Assembly: GCA_913064725.1 (NCBI GenBank)
Contig: CAJYAI010000015.1
Coordinates: 1 to 49,750, forward strand
Direction of reading: 5' to 3'
From: an uncultured Alteromonadaceae bacterium
GTDB taxonomy: Bacteria; Pseudomonadota; Gammaproteobacteria; Pseudomonadales; Halieaceae
Length of the DNA stretch: 49,750 nucleotides
Numbering within the stretch: position 1 is the first letter of the stretch; the number at the start of each line of letters is the position of its first letter. The position numbers and the translations under genes were made by a program. Under the pieces are notes generated by a model. It was not told where the DNA came from. It did not search any database and saw only the letters and a list, made by a program, of their open reading frames with translations. Shown piece by piece: positions 29,099 through 37,017 of this stretch.

Positions 29099-29947
29099 CT
29101 ACTGACTGCTCTCGCGACGATGCATAAAGGCCAAACGCTCTAACAGCTGAACATCTTGTTCATTTTTCACGAGAGCGCCATACAAGGGGGGTATAGCCTT
29201 TGTTTGATCGCGGTTTTTCAGCACCTCGTCAGGAATGTCATCAGCCATCAGTAATTTGAGCCAGTCAATCAACTCAGAGGTAGACGGTTTCTTTTTCAAA
29301 CCCGGTATGGAGCGCAACTCGAAAAACACTTCCAGAGCCTCCTGCACGAGGTCCTGCTTAATCGATGGGTAGTGCACATCGATAATCTGGCGCATCGTGT
29401 CCCGATCGGGGAAGTTGATAAAATGGAAGAAGCAACGACGCAGGAAAGCGTCCGGTAACTCTTTTTCATTGTTGGACGTGATGATAATCACCGGACGATG
29501 CTTAGCCTGAATTGTCTCTCCGGTCTCGTAAACAAAGAACTCCATTTTGTCGAGCTCGACCAGAAGATCATTTGGAAACTCAATATCGGCTTTATCGACC
29601 TCATCGATCAACAGGACAACCTGCTCATCAGCGTCGAAGGCCTCCCATAACTTGCCACGCTTTATGTAGTTGGCAATGTCATGGACACCCTCGCCCCCCA
29701 GTTGAGAATCTCTCAGCCGGGACACTGCATCGTACTCATACAAACCTTGCTGGGCTTTCGTGGTTGACTTGATATGCCACTGAATCAGCTTCATTCCAAG
29801 ACCGGATGCCACCTCTTCCGCAAGCATAGTCTTACCCGTTCCTGGCTCGCCCTTAATGAGCAGGGGACGCTGTAACGCAACCGCCGCATCGACGGCCATT
29901 CTTAGGTCGTCGGTCGCTACGTATTTCTCAGTGCCGGTAAATTTCAT
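29099..29947 (-). CDS. MoxR-type AAA+ ATPase
   Basis: A 282-residue AAA+ ATPase of the MoxR group. Walker A GEPGTGKT is at 33-40, Walker B VVLLIDEVDKAD around 110-121, sensor 1 in IITSNNEKELPDAFLRRC, with the arginine finger in FLRRCFFHF. The lid domain follows. MoxR proteins act as chaperone-like ATPases with VWA partners, and the next gene is exactly such a partner. The family suggests assembly of a metal-containing or membrane complex, but the substrate is unresolved. Confidence 0.93.
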   Translation of the reverse strand: MKFTGTEKYVATDDLRMAVDAAVALQRPLLIKGEPGTGKTMLAEEVASGLGMKLIQWHIKSTTKAQQGLYEYDAVSRLRDSQLGGEGVHDIANYIKRGKLWEAFDADEQVVLLIDEVDKADIEFPNDLLVELDKMEFFVYETGETIQAKHRPVIIITSNNEKELPDAFLRRCFFHFINFPDRDTMRQIIDVHYPSIKQDLVQEALEVFFELRSIPGLKKKPSTSELIDWLKLLMADDIPDEVLKNRDQTKAIPPLYGALVKNEQDVQLLERLAFMHRRESSQ

Positions 29948-30040
29948 AGTACAGTTCCCTAAAATCGAGTAGTGAGATTAACGGACAAAACGCCGCTTTA
30001 CGAGTCGTTTTGTACTTCAACGACCGCCTTGTTGCAGTCA

Positions 30041-30379
30041 TTAGTTAGGACGAGAAGTAGACATGCGCCCTACAAAAATCCCTACAGTGAGGCCGATCAG
30101 CGCACTAAGTCCGAGCATTAAAAAAGCACCTTGCGCGGCTTCGTAGCCGCCTGCAAAAAGCACGTTAAACACGCCAGTTATCAAAGCGGGCGCCAGTGTG
30201 TTTGTATCGGCTGAGGCGTAACAAGGTGCCAACAATAGGCCTGACAGCATACCCGTCAGCGCTCGTCCTAAACGTGGCGAGAGTCGACTGAACCACACGG
30301 TGTGCAGTACCCAACAACCCATCAATGCGGCGCTCCAATACAAGCAGAGTGCAATCACATAGCTAGCAGACGTCATCAT
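30041..30379 (-). CDS. Small integral membrane protein, unknown function
   Basis: A 112-residue hydrophobic protein with about three membrane segments (near 5-28, 40-60 and 85-107), a short polar middle (SADTNTLAP) and a basic C-terminus. I do not recognise the family. I start at the first of two adjacent ATGs, which overlap the end of the ycgL-like gene by 17 nt; an upstream extension would read the ycgL region in another frame. It is the last gene of the minus-strand run that starts at the SRP RNA. Confidence 0.65.
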   Translation of the reverse strand: MMTSASYVIALCLYWSAALMGCWVLHTVWFSRLSPRLGRALTGMLSGLLLAPCYASADTNTLAPALITGVFNVLFAGGYEAAQGAFLMLGLSALIGLTVGIFVGRMSTSRPN

Positions 30380-30632
30380 GTCGAATAAATTCCCCCGGAG
30401 GCATTTGAACATAATACCCTGCGACCGCTATGCCCTCGAGCACGTCGATGCCAGTACATCGAGCCAGTTGGCGATCTTCTGTCAATGACAGTTCTAGCAC
30501 CTGCCTGACCTCACCCAACAACATCCGAAGCTGCTCAGGAAGATCTTCCACAGCCGAATCGGCGGGCATGTACACATAGGTACCCGGCTTTCTTGCGCCT
30601 GCGAGCACCCTGACATTTGTTGATTCACTCAT
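30363..30632 (-). CDS. YcgL-domain protein
   Basis: An 89-residue protein of the YcgL (DUF709) family. The core has TYVYMPADSAVEDLPEQLRMLLG (about 18-40) and ends IAVAGYYVQMPPGEFI, matching the family's TYLYV...LPEEL...GYYLQLPP pattern. Function is not established. YcgL genes often lie by rnd in gammaproteobacteria; here a MATE gene sits between rnd and this gene. I start at the second ATG (MSEST), three codons after the first. Confidence 0.85.
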   Translation of the reverse strand: MSESTNVRVLAGARKPGTYVYMPADSAVEDLPEQLRMLLGEVRQVLELSLTEDRQLARCTGIDVLEGIAVAGYYVQMPPGEFIRHDDVC

Positions 30633-30642
30633 ACCATTCACT

Positions 30643-32013
30643 CTATGTTGTGGACAGTTTTGCTCGCGCGCTGTCCACGAATTGCCGCTGAACCTTTGGG
30701 AAATAAAGCCAAAGACTTATCGCTCGGGCTATGACAAATACGACCATGGCCCACCAAAGACCCTCAAGTGCCAGCCAGTCGCCCAAGAGCCATATCGACA
30801 CAAGAAAGACTCCGAGTGACAAAGCAGACGCATCACGCATCTGCCGAGTATGTGACGTACCGATAAACACACCGTCAAGTTGAAATGCGGGAAAGGATGC
30901 GACGACGTAAACCGCACAAATAGGTAGCAGCGTTGATGCCATAACCAGAACCTCATCGATATCGGTCAATACCATCACCATATATTCGCCAACAAGCAGA
31001 ACCGCAAGACCGAGGAACACTGAAGCGATCGCAGCAAGGATCGTTGTTCGGTACATCACCAAGTCGAACTGGGCGCGATCGCGTGCGCCGTAACTTCGAC
31101 CTGCCTGAGACTCTGCCACATAGGCAAAGCCATCCAAGAAAAAGGCGGTAAACGCCATCAGCTGAAGAACGATGTGCGTGGCCGCGAGCGCGACTGTGCC
31201 AAATTTTGCAGCTTCATTTGTAAAATAAGAAAATGCGAACACCAGTAACAAGGTACGCACCATAATATCAGTGTTGGCACTCAACAGGGTCATCATTTGA
31301 CCCAGTTGCCTTATTCTATCGCGCGGCCAAAAAGCTTCCCATGTCAATGCTACAGACTGCTTCTCGCTCAAAAACCGGGTTAGACGATAGAAGCCCAGCA
31401 TGCAGGTACTTATCTCTGCGATCACCGTACCCAAGGCAATACCGTACGCGCCCAACCCCATGACGCCAGCTGCAAGTACATCCAAGGCCATATTGAGCCC
31501 GTTTAGAAACAACTGAAGCTTAAGCAGTTCAGTCGACTCACCCAATCCGATCCAGACCCCCATGATCACGAACAAGATAAGCGTTGCGGGAGCACCCCAG
31601 ATTCGCGTGTAAAAGTAAGTTTTAGCGACGCTCTCAACGTCCGCTGTTCCCGATAACAAGGCGAAACTGCTGCTACCAATGGGCCACTGAAGCAGTAAAA
31701 TCAAAAGGCCGATCGTCAATGCAATCAGACAAGACCGGCCTAATATTGCGCGAATTTCGATACTGTCACCGACTCCATCCGCCTGAGCAACAAATCCGGT
31801 CGTTCCCATACGAAGAAAGCCGAAGCTCCAGTAAACAAACGAGAAAATCAGTGACCCCAAGGCGATAGCACCCAAATCGACTACCGATCCGGTATTCCCT
31901 ATCACAGCCGTATCGACCAGACCTAATAGTGGAATCGAGGCATTCGCTAAGATGAAGGGCCAGGCCATCGATAAGAGCACCCGATAGTTCGCCGAATTAT
32001 GCGTGCTCACCAC
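30643..32013 (-). CDS. MATE-family efflux transporter, DinF-like
   Basis: A 456-residue protein with twelve predicted membrane helices in two homologous halves. The N-terminal ILANASIPLLGLVDTAVIGNTGS resembles DinF-type MATE proteins (PLLGLVDTAVIGHLG). It would export cationic or organic compounds using a Na+ or H+ gradient; the local Na+ pump makes Na+ plausible but this is inference. It lies 6 nt after rnd and 10 nt before ycgL. There is no SOS-like box in front, so DNA-damage control like E. coli dinF is not indicated. Confidence 0.9.
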   Translation of the reverse strand: MVSTHNSANYRVLLSMAWPFILANASIPLLGLVDTAVIGNTGSVVDLGAIALGSLIFSFVYWSFGFLRMGTTGFVAQADGVGDSIEIRAILGRSCLIALTIGLLILLLQWPIGSSSFALLSGTADVESVAKTYFYTRIWGAPATLILFVIMGVWIGLGESTELLKLQLFLNGLNMALDVLAAGVMGLGAYGIALGTVIAEISTCMLGFYRLTRFLSEKQSVALTWEAFWPRDRIRQLGQMMTLLSANTDIMVRTLLLVFAFSYFTNEAAKFGTVALAATHIVLQLMAFTAFFLDGFAYVAESQAGRSYGARDRAQFDLVMYRTTILAAIASVFLGLAVLLVGEYMVMVLTDIDEVLVMASTLLPICAVYVVASFPAFQLDGVFIGTSHTRQMRDASALSLGVFLVSIWLLGDWLALEGLWWAMVVFVIARAISLWLYFPKVQRQFVDSARAKLSTT

Positions 32014-32019
32014 AGCTGA

Positions 32020-33132
32020 TTACGGAGCGCTTGATCGCGCAATGAGATCTGACAGTTTGCGCTCTAACTGGTGCGTAATCGCGGTCTCACGCCAGCCTAG
32101 TAACTCTGGTGGTAGGGCTTGCTGGCTAACAAAAGCCTGAATAAAGCGCTCTACGTCCTTGGTCGCGCAGAGCACCTCTGGTGCTACGTCAAGTTCAACT
32201 GCCCGTTGCTTCACAACCTCGCTCAATCGCGCAGCCCAAGACCGCTCATCCACTGTCAGTGGCGGCGCCCAGGCAGGCGGCAATGTAGCTGACAAGGACG
32301 ATGATCTGTCGATAGTATCTAGAATTTGGTCACCACGCTTTCTGATAACCGAGTCGTGAAGCCCGTCGACAGTCCCTAATTGCGCAAGATGAGTCGGCCT
32401 TCGCTTCGCGAGGGCGACCATCACCTTATCAGGTAGCAACCAACTCCGTGGACGATCTAAACGACGCGCCTCGCTCTCTCGCCAATCGATTAAGGCATTT
32501 AGAATCTGCTGCTGCGTATCCGTCAATTTCCATGCGGATCTAAATTTGGCCGCAGGCCCCCTGCCCCCAACGCCAAGACGACGTGTGTCCTCGAAAATCC
32601 ACTCAAGTCGTCCTTTATCGGCACAGGTATCGTAAAGCTGTTGACCTATCTTGCGAAGATAAGTGACATCTAAAGCCGCGTAGCTGAGTTGCTGGGTGCT
32701 CAGCGGTCGGCGCAGCCAATCTGATGTAGTTTCCTCTTTTGAAATGATCTCGCCGGTATAGGTCTCTACCATCGCCCGATAGCCCAATCCAAAACCACGA
32801 CCCAGCGCTGCTAAGGCGCGCTGCGTATCGAACAAGGGCTCGGGCAGAACGCCAAGCCAACAATCAAACACCTCCAAATCCTCGCTTGGGCTGTGAATGA
32901 ACTTGACTGTGGTGGGGTTGGCAAGCAGCTCTACGATGCCATCGAGGTCAGAAACCTTGGTGGGATCAATTAAATACGCGGTTTCTTTCCAGCAAAGCTG
33001 TAGCAATGCAGGCTGTGGAAAAAAGGTATCTCGTCGACGAAATTCAGTGTCTACAGCGACAAAATGCTCCCCAATATGTGCTTTGAGTACAGCCGAAAGG
33101 CCATCATCGGTGTCGATGAGCTGATGTGTCAT
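32020..33132 (-). CDS. rnd: Ribonuclease D
   Basis: A 370-residue 3'-5' exoribonuclease for tRNA and small RNA trimming. The DEDDy catalytic set is visible: D28 and E30 in VAVDTEF, D85 in SPSEDLEVF, Y151 and D155 in YAALDVTYL. A first HRDC domain covers about 207-285 (ILNALIDWRESEARRLDRPRSWLLPD), and a second, weaker one follows. The ATG overlaps the recR stop by one base, so rnd is read in the dnaX-recR operon. Confidence 0.95.
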   Translation of the reverse strand: MTHQLIDTDDGLSAVLKAHIGEHFVAVDTEFRRRDTFFPQPALLQLCWKETAYLIDPTKVSDLDGIVELLANPTTVKFIHSPSEDLEVFDCWLGVLPEPLFDTQRALAALGRGFGLGYRAMVETYTGEIISKEETTSDWLRRPLSTQQLSYAALDVTYLRKIGQQLYDTCADKGRLEWIFEDTRRLGVGGRGPAAKFRSAWKLTDTQQQILNALIDWRESEARRLDRPRSWLLPDKVMVALAKRRPTHLAQLGTVDGLHDSVIRKRGDQILDTIDRSSSLSATLPPAWAPPLTVDERSWAARLSEVVKQRAVELDVAPEVLCATKDVERFIQAFVSQQALPPELLGWRETAITHQLERKLSDLIARSSAP

Positions 33133-33734
33133 TACTCGCCTACTTCCTTACGACTGCCCAACGCATGTGCCAAGGTCGTGGGGTCGATGAACTCAAGTTC
33201 ACCACCCAGTGGGACGCCATGGGCAATGCGCGTCACCTTGACGCTTCTGTTTTTCGCTAACTCGCTAATGTAGTGCCCGGTTGCCTCACCCTCCACCGTA
33301 GGATTGGTGGCCAAAATCAGTTCAGAGATAGACTCGGAAGCCAACAAATCCGCCAAGGTATCTAAACCGAGTTGTTTAGGCCCAATGCCGTCCAAAGGCG
33401 ACAGATGTCCCATGAGCACAAAATAAAGGCCTCGGTACGTCGCGGTCTGTTCTATTGCCATGACGTCAGCTGGGGTCTCAACAACGCACAGCATCGAGTC
33501 ATCTCTCTTGGGGTCGCCGCAGACTTCACAGACACTCAGTTCAGTGAAGTTCCGGCACCGCTGACAACGCTCTACTTTTTCCAGAGCTGTCAGCAACGCA
33601 TCTCCCAAGAGTTGTGCCGCCTCACGATCACGCTCGAGTAAATGAAGTGTCATACGCTGCGCAGACTTGGGACCAACGCCTGGTAAATATCTTAGAGCGT
33701 CGATCAACTCTTGTATGGATGGGCTTAATTTCAT
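33132..33734 (-). CDS. recR: Recombination mediator RecR
   Basis: A 200-residue RecR. The N-terminal helix-hairpin-helix contains [20 protein letters not shown], the zinc finger uses C57, C60, C69 and C72, and the TOPRIM domain starts [15 protein letters not shown]. The Walker-B-like end [17 protein letters not shown] is conserved. With RecF/RecO it loads RecA on SSB-coated gaps. It starts only 4 nt after the dnaX stop; ybaB, which usually sits between these genes, is missing. Confidence 0.97.
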   Translation of the reverse strand: MKLSPSIQELIDALRYLPGVGPKSAQRMTLHLLERDREAAQLLGDALLTALEKVERCQRCRNFTELSVCEVCGDPKRDDSMLCVVETPADVMAIEQTATYRGLYFVLMGHLSPLDGIGPKQLGLDTLADLLASESISELILATNPTVEGEATGHYISELAKNRSVKVTRIAHGVPLGGELEFIDPTTLAHALGSRKEVGE

Positions 33735-33738
33735 ACCC

Positions 33739-35577
33739 CTAAATCTCCACTAGCGGTGGACGAATAGAATTCGGCACGACGACAGCATCAAATTCTGTCA
33801 GCAGCGCCGTTAAGCAGTCATCCTTGTCTAGCGCATTGGCAGCCGCCTTCAAGCGCTGGATCTCATAGAGCTCTCGCTGCCGCGCGGGCGTTTGGTCTGA
33901 CGTATCACCTAGGCAGACCTCGACGGATACGGGCTTTTCCAATACCTGCTCAATAGCGACCGCCAGACTCCGTTGGTGCCGTTCATTGAACAGCGTCGCA
34001 TTATCCGGCGCCAGCTGAAAACATAAAGTGCGGTCAAAGGCGTTAACCAGCTCAAAGTGTGACGCTACCGTGTGGATCACTCCCTTCAAGCCAAGGCTGT
34101 TAAAAAAGTCAGGCCAGGATCGACTGGTGGGTAGATCTTCTTCGGGCTCGCTAGGACTACAGGTATCGACATCGCTACTGCACGATGAGTGCCCGTCATT
34201 GATCTCGGTCGATTGCTCCATCTCGGATATGTCATGCATGTCGGATGAAACGCCGGCTGCTACGTCCACCGGTCTGTGGCTAGCGGTATTCGCTGCAGCT
34301 CCTTCAGAGGGTTGGGTCGTATCGTCTGCCGTCACCGACCTCGGCGGCGCTTGGACAAGGGTCGAGTCGACAATCCTACTGCCGCTGATAACGTGTCGTG
34401 AGTGATCGCTTGTCGCGTCAGGCGAAACCACCGGCAGCGCCGGTGGCTCAGGCTTTTTTGCCGGGGGTACCTCGATATTGTCACTGAAGATTATGGCTGG
34501 ACGAAAAGCAATCATTCGCAATGCAACCATATCCAGACCAGCCCGAGGATCAGACGCTAAAACCAGCTCACGCTTCGATGCAACGGCCATTTGCCACCAG
34601 AGGTGGCAAACATCTGTGGTCATCGACGTCGCCAGATCAGTTAATCGTTTGTGCTCAGGTTGCGTCTTGTCCACGCTATTGGGTACGGCCTGAGCAATGG
34701 CGACTTGGTGTAAGATCGACGCGAGCTCATCGAGTGTGCCCGCATAGTCTGGGGAATGCGAGGCAATGTCATCGACCACGGCCAGTGTCTGCTGCGGATC
34801 GCTGGTCAATAATGCGTCCAGCAAGTCCAGCACTTTAGTGCGTGATACCGTGCCCATCATGTCTCGCACGTCGTTTGCGTCTAGCTTGCCGCCGCCATGC
34901 GCTATCGCTTGATCCGCTAACGACAGTGCATCGCGCATCGAACCCTCAGCACCCCGAGCCAGTAAGGCGAGTGACTCATCGTCATGCGCCACATCTTCTG
35001 CCGCTAAGACATGTCGCAAATGGGACACGATATGCTCTGGGACCATATTTTTTAGGTTGAACTGAAGGCATCTGGACAAAACGGTGGCCGGTAATTTCTG
35101 TGGGTCGGTCGTTGCCAGCAGAAACTTCACATGCCCCGGAGGCTCTTCTAGTGTCTTAAGAAGCGCATTGAAGCTGTGATTGGACAGCATGTGAACTTCA
35201 TCAATCAAATAAATTTTAAACCGTGAGCGTGTTGGCGCGTACTGCACATTGTCGAGCAAGTCCCGCGTATCCTCGACCTTAGTGCGGGAGGCGGCATCGA
35301 CTTCAAGCACGTCAACACTCCGGCCTTCTGCAATCTCATTACAACTGGCGCATTGCCCACAGGGCGTGGACGTGACGCCTGTTTCGCAATTCAGGCTTTT
35401 GGCAATCAGGCGCGCAACTGTGGTCTTGCCAACACCCCGTGTCCCTGTGAACAAATAAGCATGATGTAGACGATCAGATTCCAGCGCCGTGGTGAGCGCC
35501 CTGACCACGTGTTCTTGCCCCACCATTTCTGAGAATCGAGTGGGTCGCCATTTACGTGCAAGAACTTGATAACTCAT
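33739..35577 (-). CDS. dnaX: DNA polymerase III tau/gamma subunit
   Basis: A 612-residue clamp-loader ATPase. Walker A GTRGVGKT is at 45-52, the zinc cysteines are C64, C73, C76 and C79, Walker B and DEVHML follow near 125-132, and the SRC motif is in TVLSRCLQF. Domain III ends near residue 365. A Pro/Ser/Thr-rich linker follows, and the tau C-terminus (about 480-612) would contact the alpha subunit and DnaB. At codons 374-375 it carries a complete -1 frameshift signal that would give a gamma form of 376 residues. The gene starts 20 nt downstream of the SRP RNA. Confidence 0.97.
   Translation of the reverse strand: MSYQVLARKWRPTRFSEMVGQEHVVRALTTALESDRLHHAYLFTGTRGVGKTTVARLIAKSLNCETGVTSTPCGQCASCNEIAEGRSVDVLEVDAASRTKVEDTRDLLDNVQYAPTRSRFKIYLIDEVHMLSNHSFNALLKTLEEPPGHVKFLLATTDPQKLPATVLSRCLQFNLKNMVPEHIVSHLRHVLAAEDVAHDDESLALLARGAEGSMRDALSLADQAIAHGGGKLDANDVRDMMGTVSRTKVLDLLDALLTSDPQQTLAVVDDIASHSPDYAGTLDELASILHQVAIAQAVPNSVDKTQPEHKRLTDLATSMTTDVCHLWWQMAVASKRELVLASDPRAGLDMVALRMIAFRPAIIFSDNIEVPPAKKPEPPALPVVSPDATSDHSRHVISGSRIVDSTLVQAPPRSVTADDTTQPSEGAAANTASHRPVDVAAGVSSDMHDISEMEQSTEINDGHSSCSSDVDTCSPSEPEEDLPTSRSWPDFFNSLGLKGVIHTVASHFELVNAFDRTLCFQLAPDNATLFNERHQRSLAVAIEQVLEKPVSVEVCLGDTSDQTPARQRELYEIQRLKAAANALDKDDCLTALLTEFDAVVVPNSIRPPLVEI
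34428..34459 (-). promoter_or_regulatory. Programmed -1 ribosomal frameshift site in dnaX
   Basis: On the minus strand the slippery heptamer A-AAA-AAG (34459-34453) is in the correct frame (GCA AAA AAG, codons 373-375). A 6-nt spacer CCTGAG follows. Then comes a perfect 8-bp hairpin CCACCGGC-GCT-GCCGGTGG (34446-34428), extendable by G-U and A-U pairs. After a -1 shift the next codons are GCC TGA, so translation stops after one extra alanine. This is the E. coli dnaX arrangement (same heptamer, downstream stem, near-immediate stop). Confidence 0.88.
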
Positions 35578-35597
35578 GCTGGTGCCATACCGTTAAT

Positions 35598-35710
35598 GGA
35601 GGCGACCCGAACAGCCACACCTCGGCACCCGAGTCGATAACTACCGTTGCTCCCTTCCGGGCCTGGCGGGGTTTACTATCTATCGCTGCGAGGGGACCGT
35701 CCGAGCCACC
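35598..35710 (-). ncRNA. ffs: Signal recognition particle RNA (4.5S)
   Basis: The minus strand contains the SRP RNA core GCCAGGCCCGGAAGGGAGCA, with a GGAA tetraloop closed by CCC/GGG, followed by GGTGCCGAGGTGTGGCTG, all strongly like 4.5S RNA. The ends pair as a closing helix: GGUGGCUCGGAC at the 5' end (35710-35699) matches GUUCGGGUCGCC (35612-35601) over 12 positions with G-U pairs. The length of about 113 nt is normal. The RNA binds Ffh and targets membrane proteins. ffs directly before dnaX is a common bacterial placement. Exact ends are estimated from pairing. Confidence 0.93.
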
Positions 35711-35822
35711 ATGACGCTTGCTCTCTGGCAAGACCGCAAAGTGTGGCCAAAGAAGGAATCTGACGCAAGTAAAAACCAGCTTGACGACGCACATAGTTGG
35801 TCTCTTTCTAGATTCACGACGT

Positions 35823-35863
35823 ATGTTAATAGTGATAACATTTAAAGTTAATGTCATTAACAT
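35823..35863 (+). promoter_or_regulatory. Paired inverted repeats, likely TetR operator of the RND operon
   Basis: Two palindromes stand 17-57 nt before the adaptor start. The first is ATGTTA-N7-TAACAT (35823-35841). The second is GTTAATGTCATTAAC (35847-35861), perfect around one central base and extended by AT at its right end. Both share ATGTTAAT half-sites. The operon ends with a TetR-type regulator, so autoregulation through these sites is the natural reading. The AT-rich spacer could hold the -10 element. Confidence 0.65.
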
Positions 35864-35879
35864 GCGTTGAGCCCCCGCC

Positions 35880-37007
35880 ATGATATCCACGAGACTGTTT
35901 TTTACTACTTTGTTCAGTGCTGTTGGAGCGGCTGGTATCGTTTTATTTGGCTCCAATGCGATTGAGGCAAACGTCCGGCCAACCATCTCAAACGAAATAA
36001 CGCCCCTACCCGTTGTGGTGGTTCCCTATCAAATCGAAGATCACTACGTCGCGACCACCCGTTTTTTAGGTGTCATAGAAGCGTCAACCGACAGTAATGT
36101 CGGGTTCGAGGTTCCGGGGTTACTGCAAGAACTCATGGTCAGCGAGGGAGACTATGTCAATACCGGACAGATCCTCGCCAGACTCGACACGCGTCAGCAG
36201 AGAGCGTCTTTAGCGCTGGCTAAGGCTCAGGAAAAAGAGGTGGCAGCTCAACTAAAGCTCGCGCGATTAGCCCTGAGTCGGGCCATCTCACTTCTGGAGC
36301 AAAACCTTATATCGCAACGCGAGGTTGACGAGGCTGTGCTGGCTGTCGATACCGCCATAGCGCGGCTCGAAACAACACAAGCCAGCGTCGAAAATGCGCA
36401 GATCGTTATTGACAAGAGCAGCTTGGTTGCCCCCTTTGATGCGGTAGTCTCTCGCAAGCTTACCGAGCCGGGTAGCATCGTCGGCCCCAATGTCCCTGTC
36501 GTGCGACTCGTCTCTGTCGGAGGTCGTGAAGCACATATCGGTCTGTCGCCAAAATATGCGGATATCGTCCGTCTGGGAGCGGATTATCCCTTACTGGCTG
36601 GCGATCAGCGCTTGGTTGCCCGCCTGCGGACAGTTGGTGATGACGTAGATCCCCAAACCTTGACGGTATTGAGTGTTTTAACGCTGGCTGAAGACCAATC
36701 ACTGCGCGTAGGGCAGACTGTTGCAATCGAACTATCAGAAGACGTTGCCGCTTCCGGCGGCTGGCTACCCACCACAGCGCTACTTGAGGGCGATAAAGGT
36801 CTCTGGACCGTATTAGTCACACGTGGCAATGAACTGGGTGAGACCATTACCGTGCGCGAGAGTGTAGAGGTTGTTCACAGTAACGCTGATCGCGTTTTTG
36901 TCAGGGGAACACTCCCCAACAACGCATTCGTTGTTGCCTCAGGATTGCAAAAGCTGAGTCCTGGATCACCCGTCGAGGTTGTACCGTCTATTCGGGTAAC
37001 TAACTGA
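35880..37007 (+). CDS. RND efflux periplasmic adaptor (membrane fusion protein)
   Basis: A 375-residue HlyD/AcrA-like adaptor. The N-terminus has a membrane or signal helix (about 5-28) with no lipobox. The lipoyl half-motifs are GFEVPGLLQELMVSEGDYVNTGQILARLD (about 76-105) and the return strand SSLVAPFDAVVSRKLTEPGSIVGPNVPVVRLVS. Between them lies a helical hairpin of about 70 residues. Beta-barrel and membrane-proximal domains follow. It bridges the inner-membrane pump to an outer-membrane channel; no channel gene is nearby, so a TolC-like protein from elsewhere is presumed. It is first in the adaptor-permease-tetR operon. Confidence 0.93.
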   Translation: MISTRLFFTTLFSAVGAAGIVLFGSNAIEANVRPTISNEITPLPVVVVPYQIEDHYVATTRFLGVIEASTDSNVGFEVPGLLQELMVSEGDYVNTGQILARLDTRQQRASLALAKAQEKEVAAQLKLARLALSRAISLLEQNLISQREVDEAVLAVDTAIARLETTQASVENAQIVIDKSSLVAPFDAVVSRKLTEPGSIVGPNVPVVRLVSVGGREAHIGLSPKYADIVRLGADYPLLAGDQRLVARLRTVGDDVDPQTLTVLSVLTLAEDQSLRVGQTVAIELSEDVAASGGWLPTTALLEGDKGLWTVLVTRGNELGETITVRESVEVVHSNADRVFVRGTLPNNAFVVASGLQKLSPGSPVEVVPSIRVTN

Positions 37008-37017
37008 GCGCGATGAC

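Noticed and set aside
35552-35986. Minus-strand ORF of 144 codons
   Set aside because: It runs through the SRP RNA, the operator region and the start of the RND adaptor, and its composition does not look like protein.
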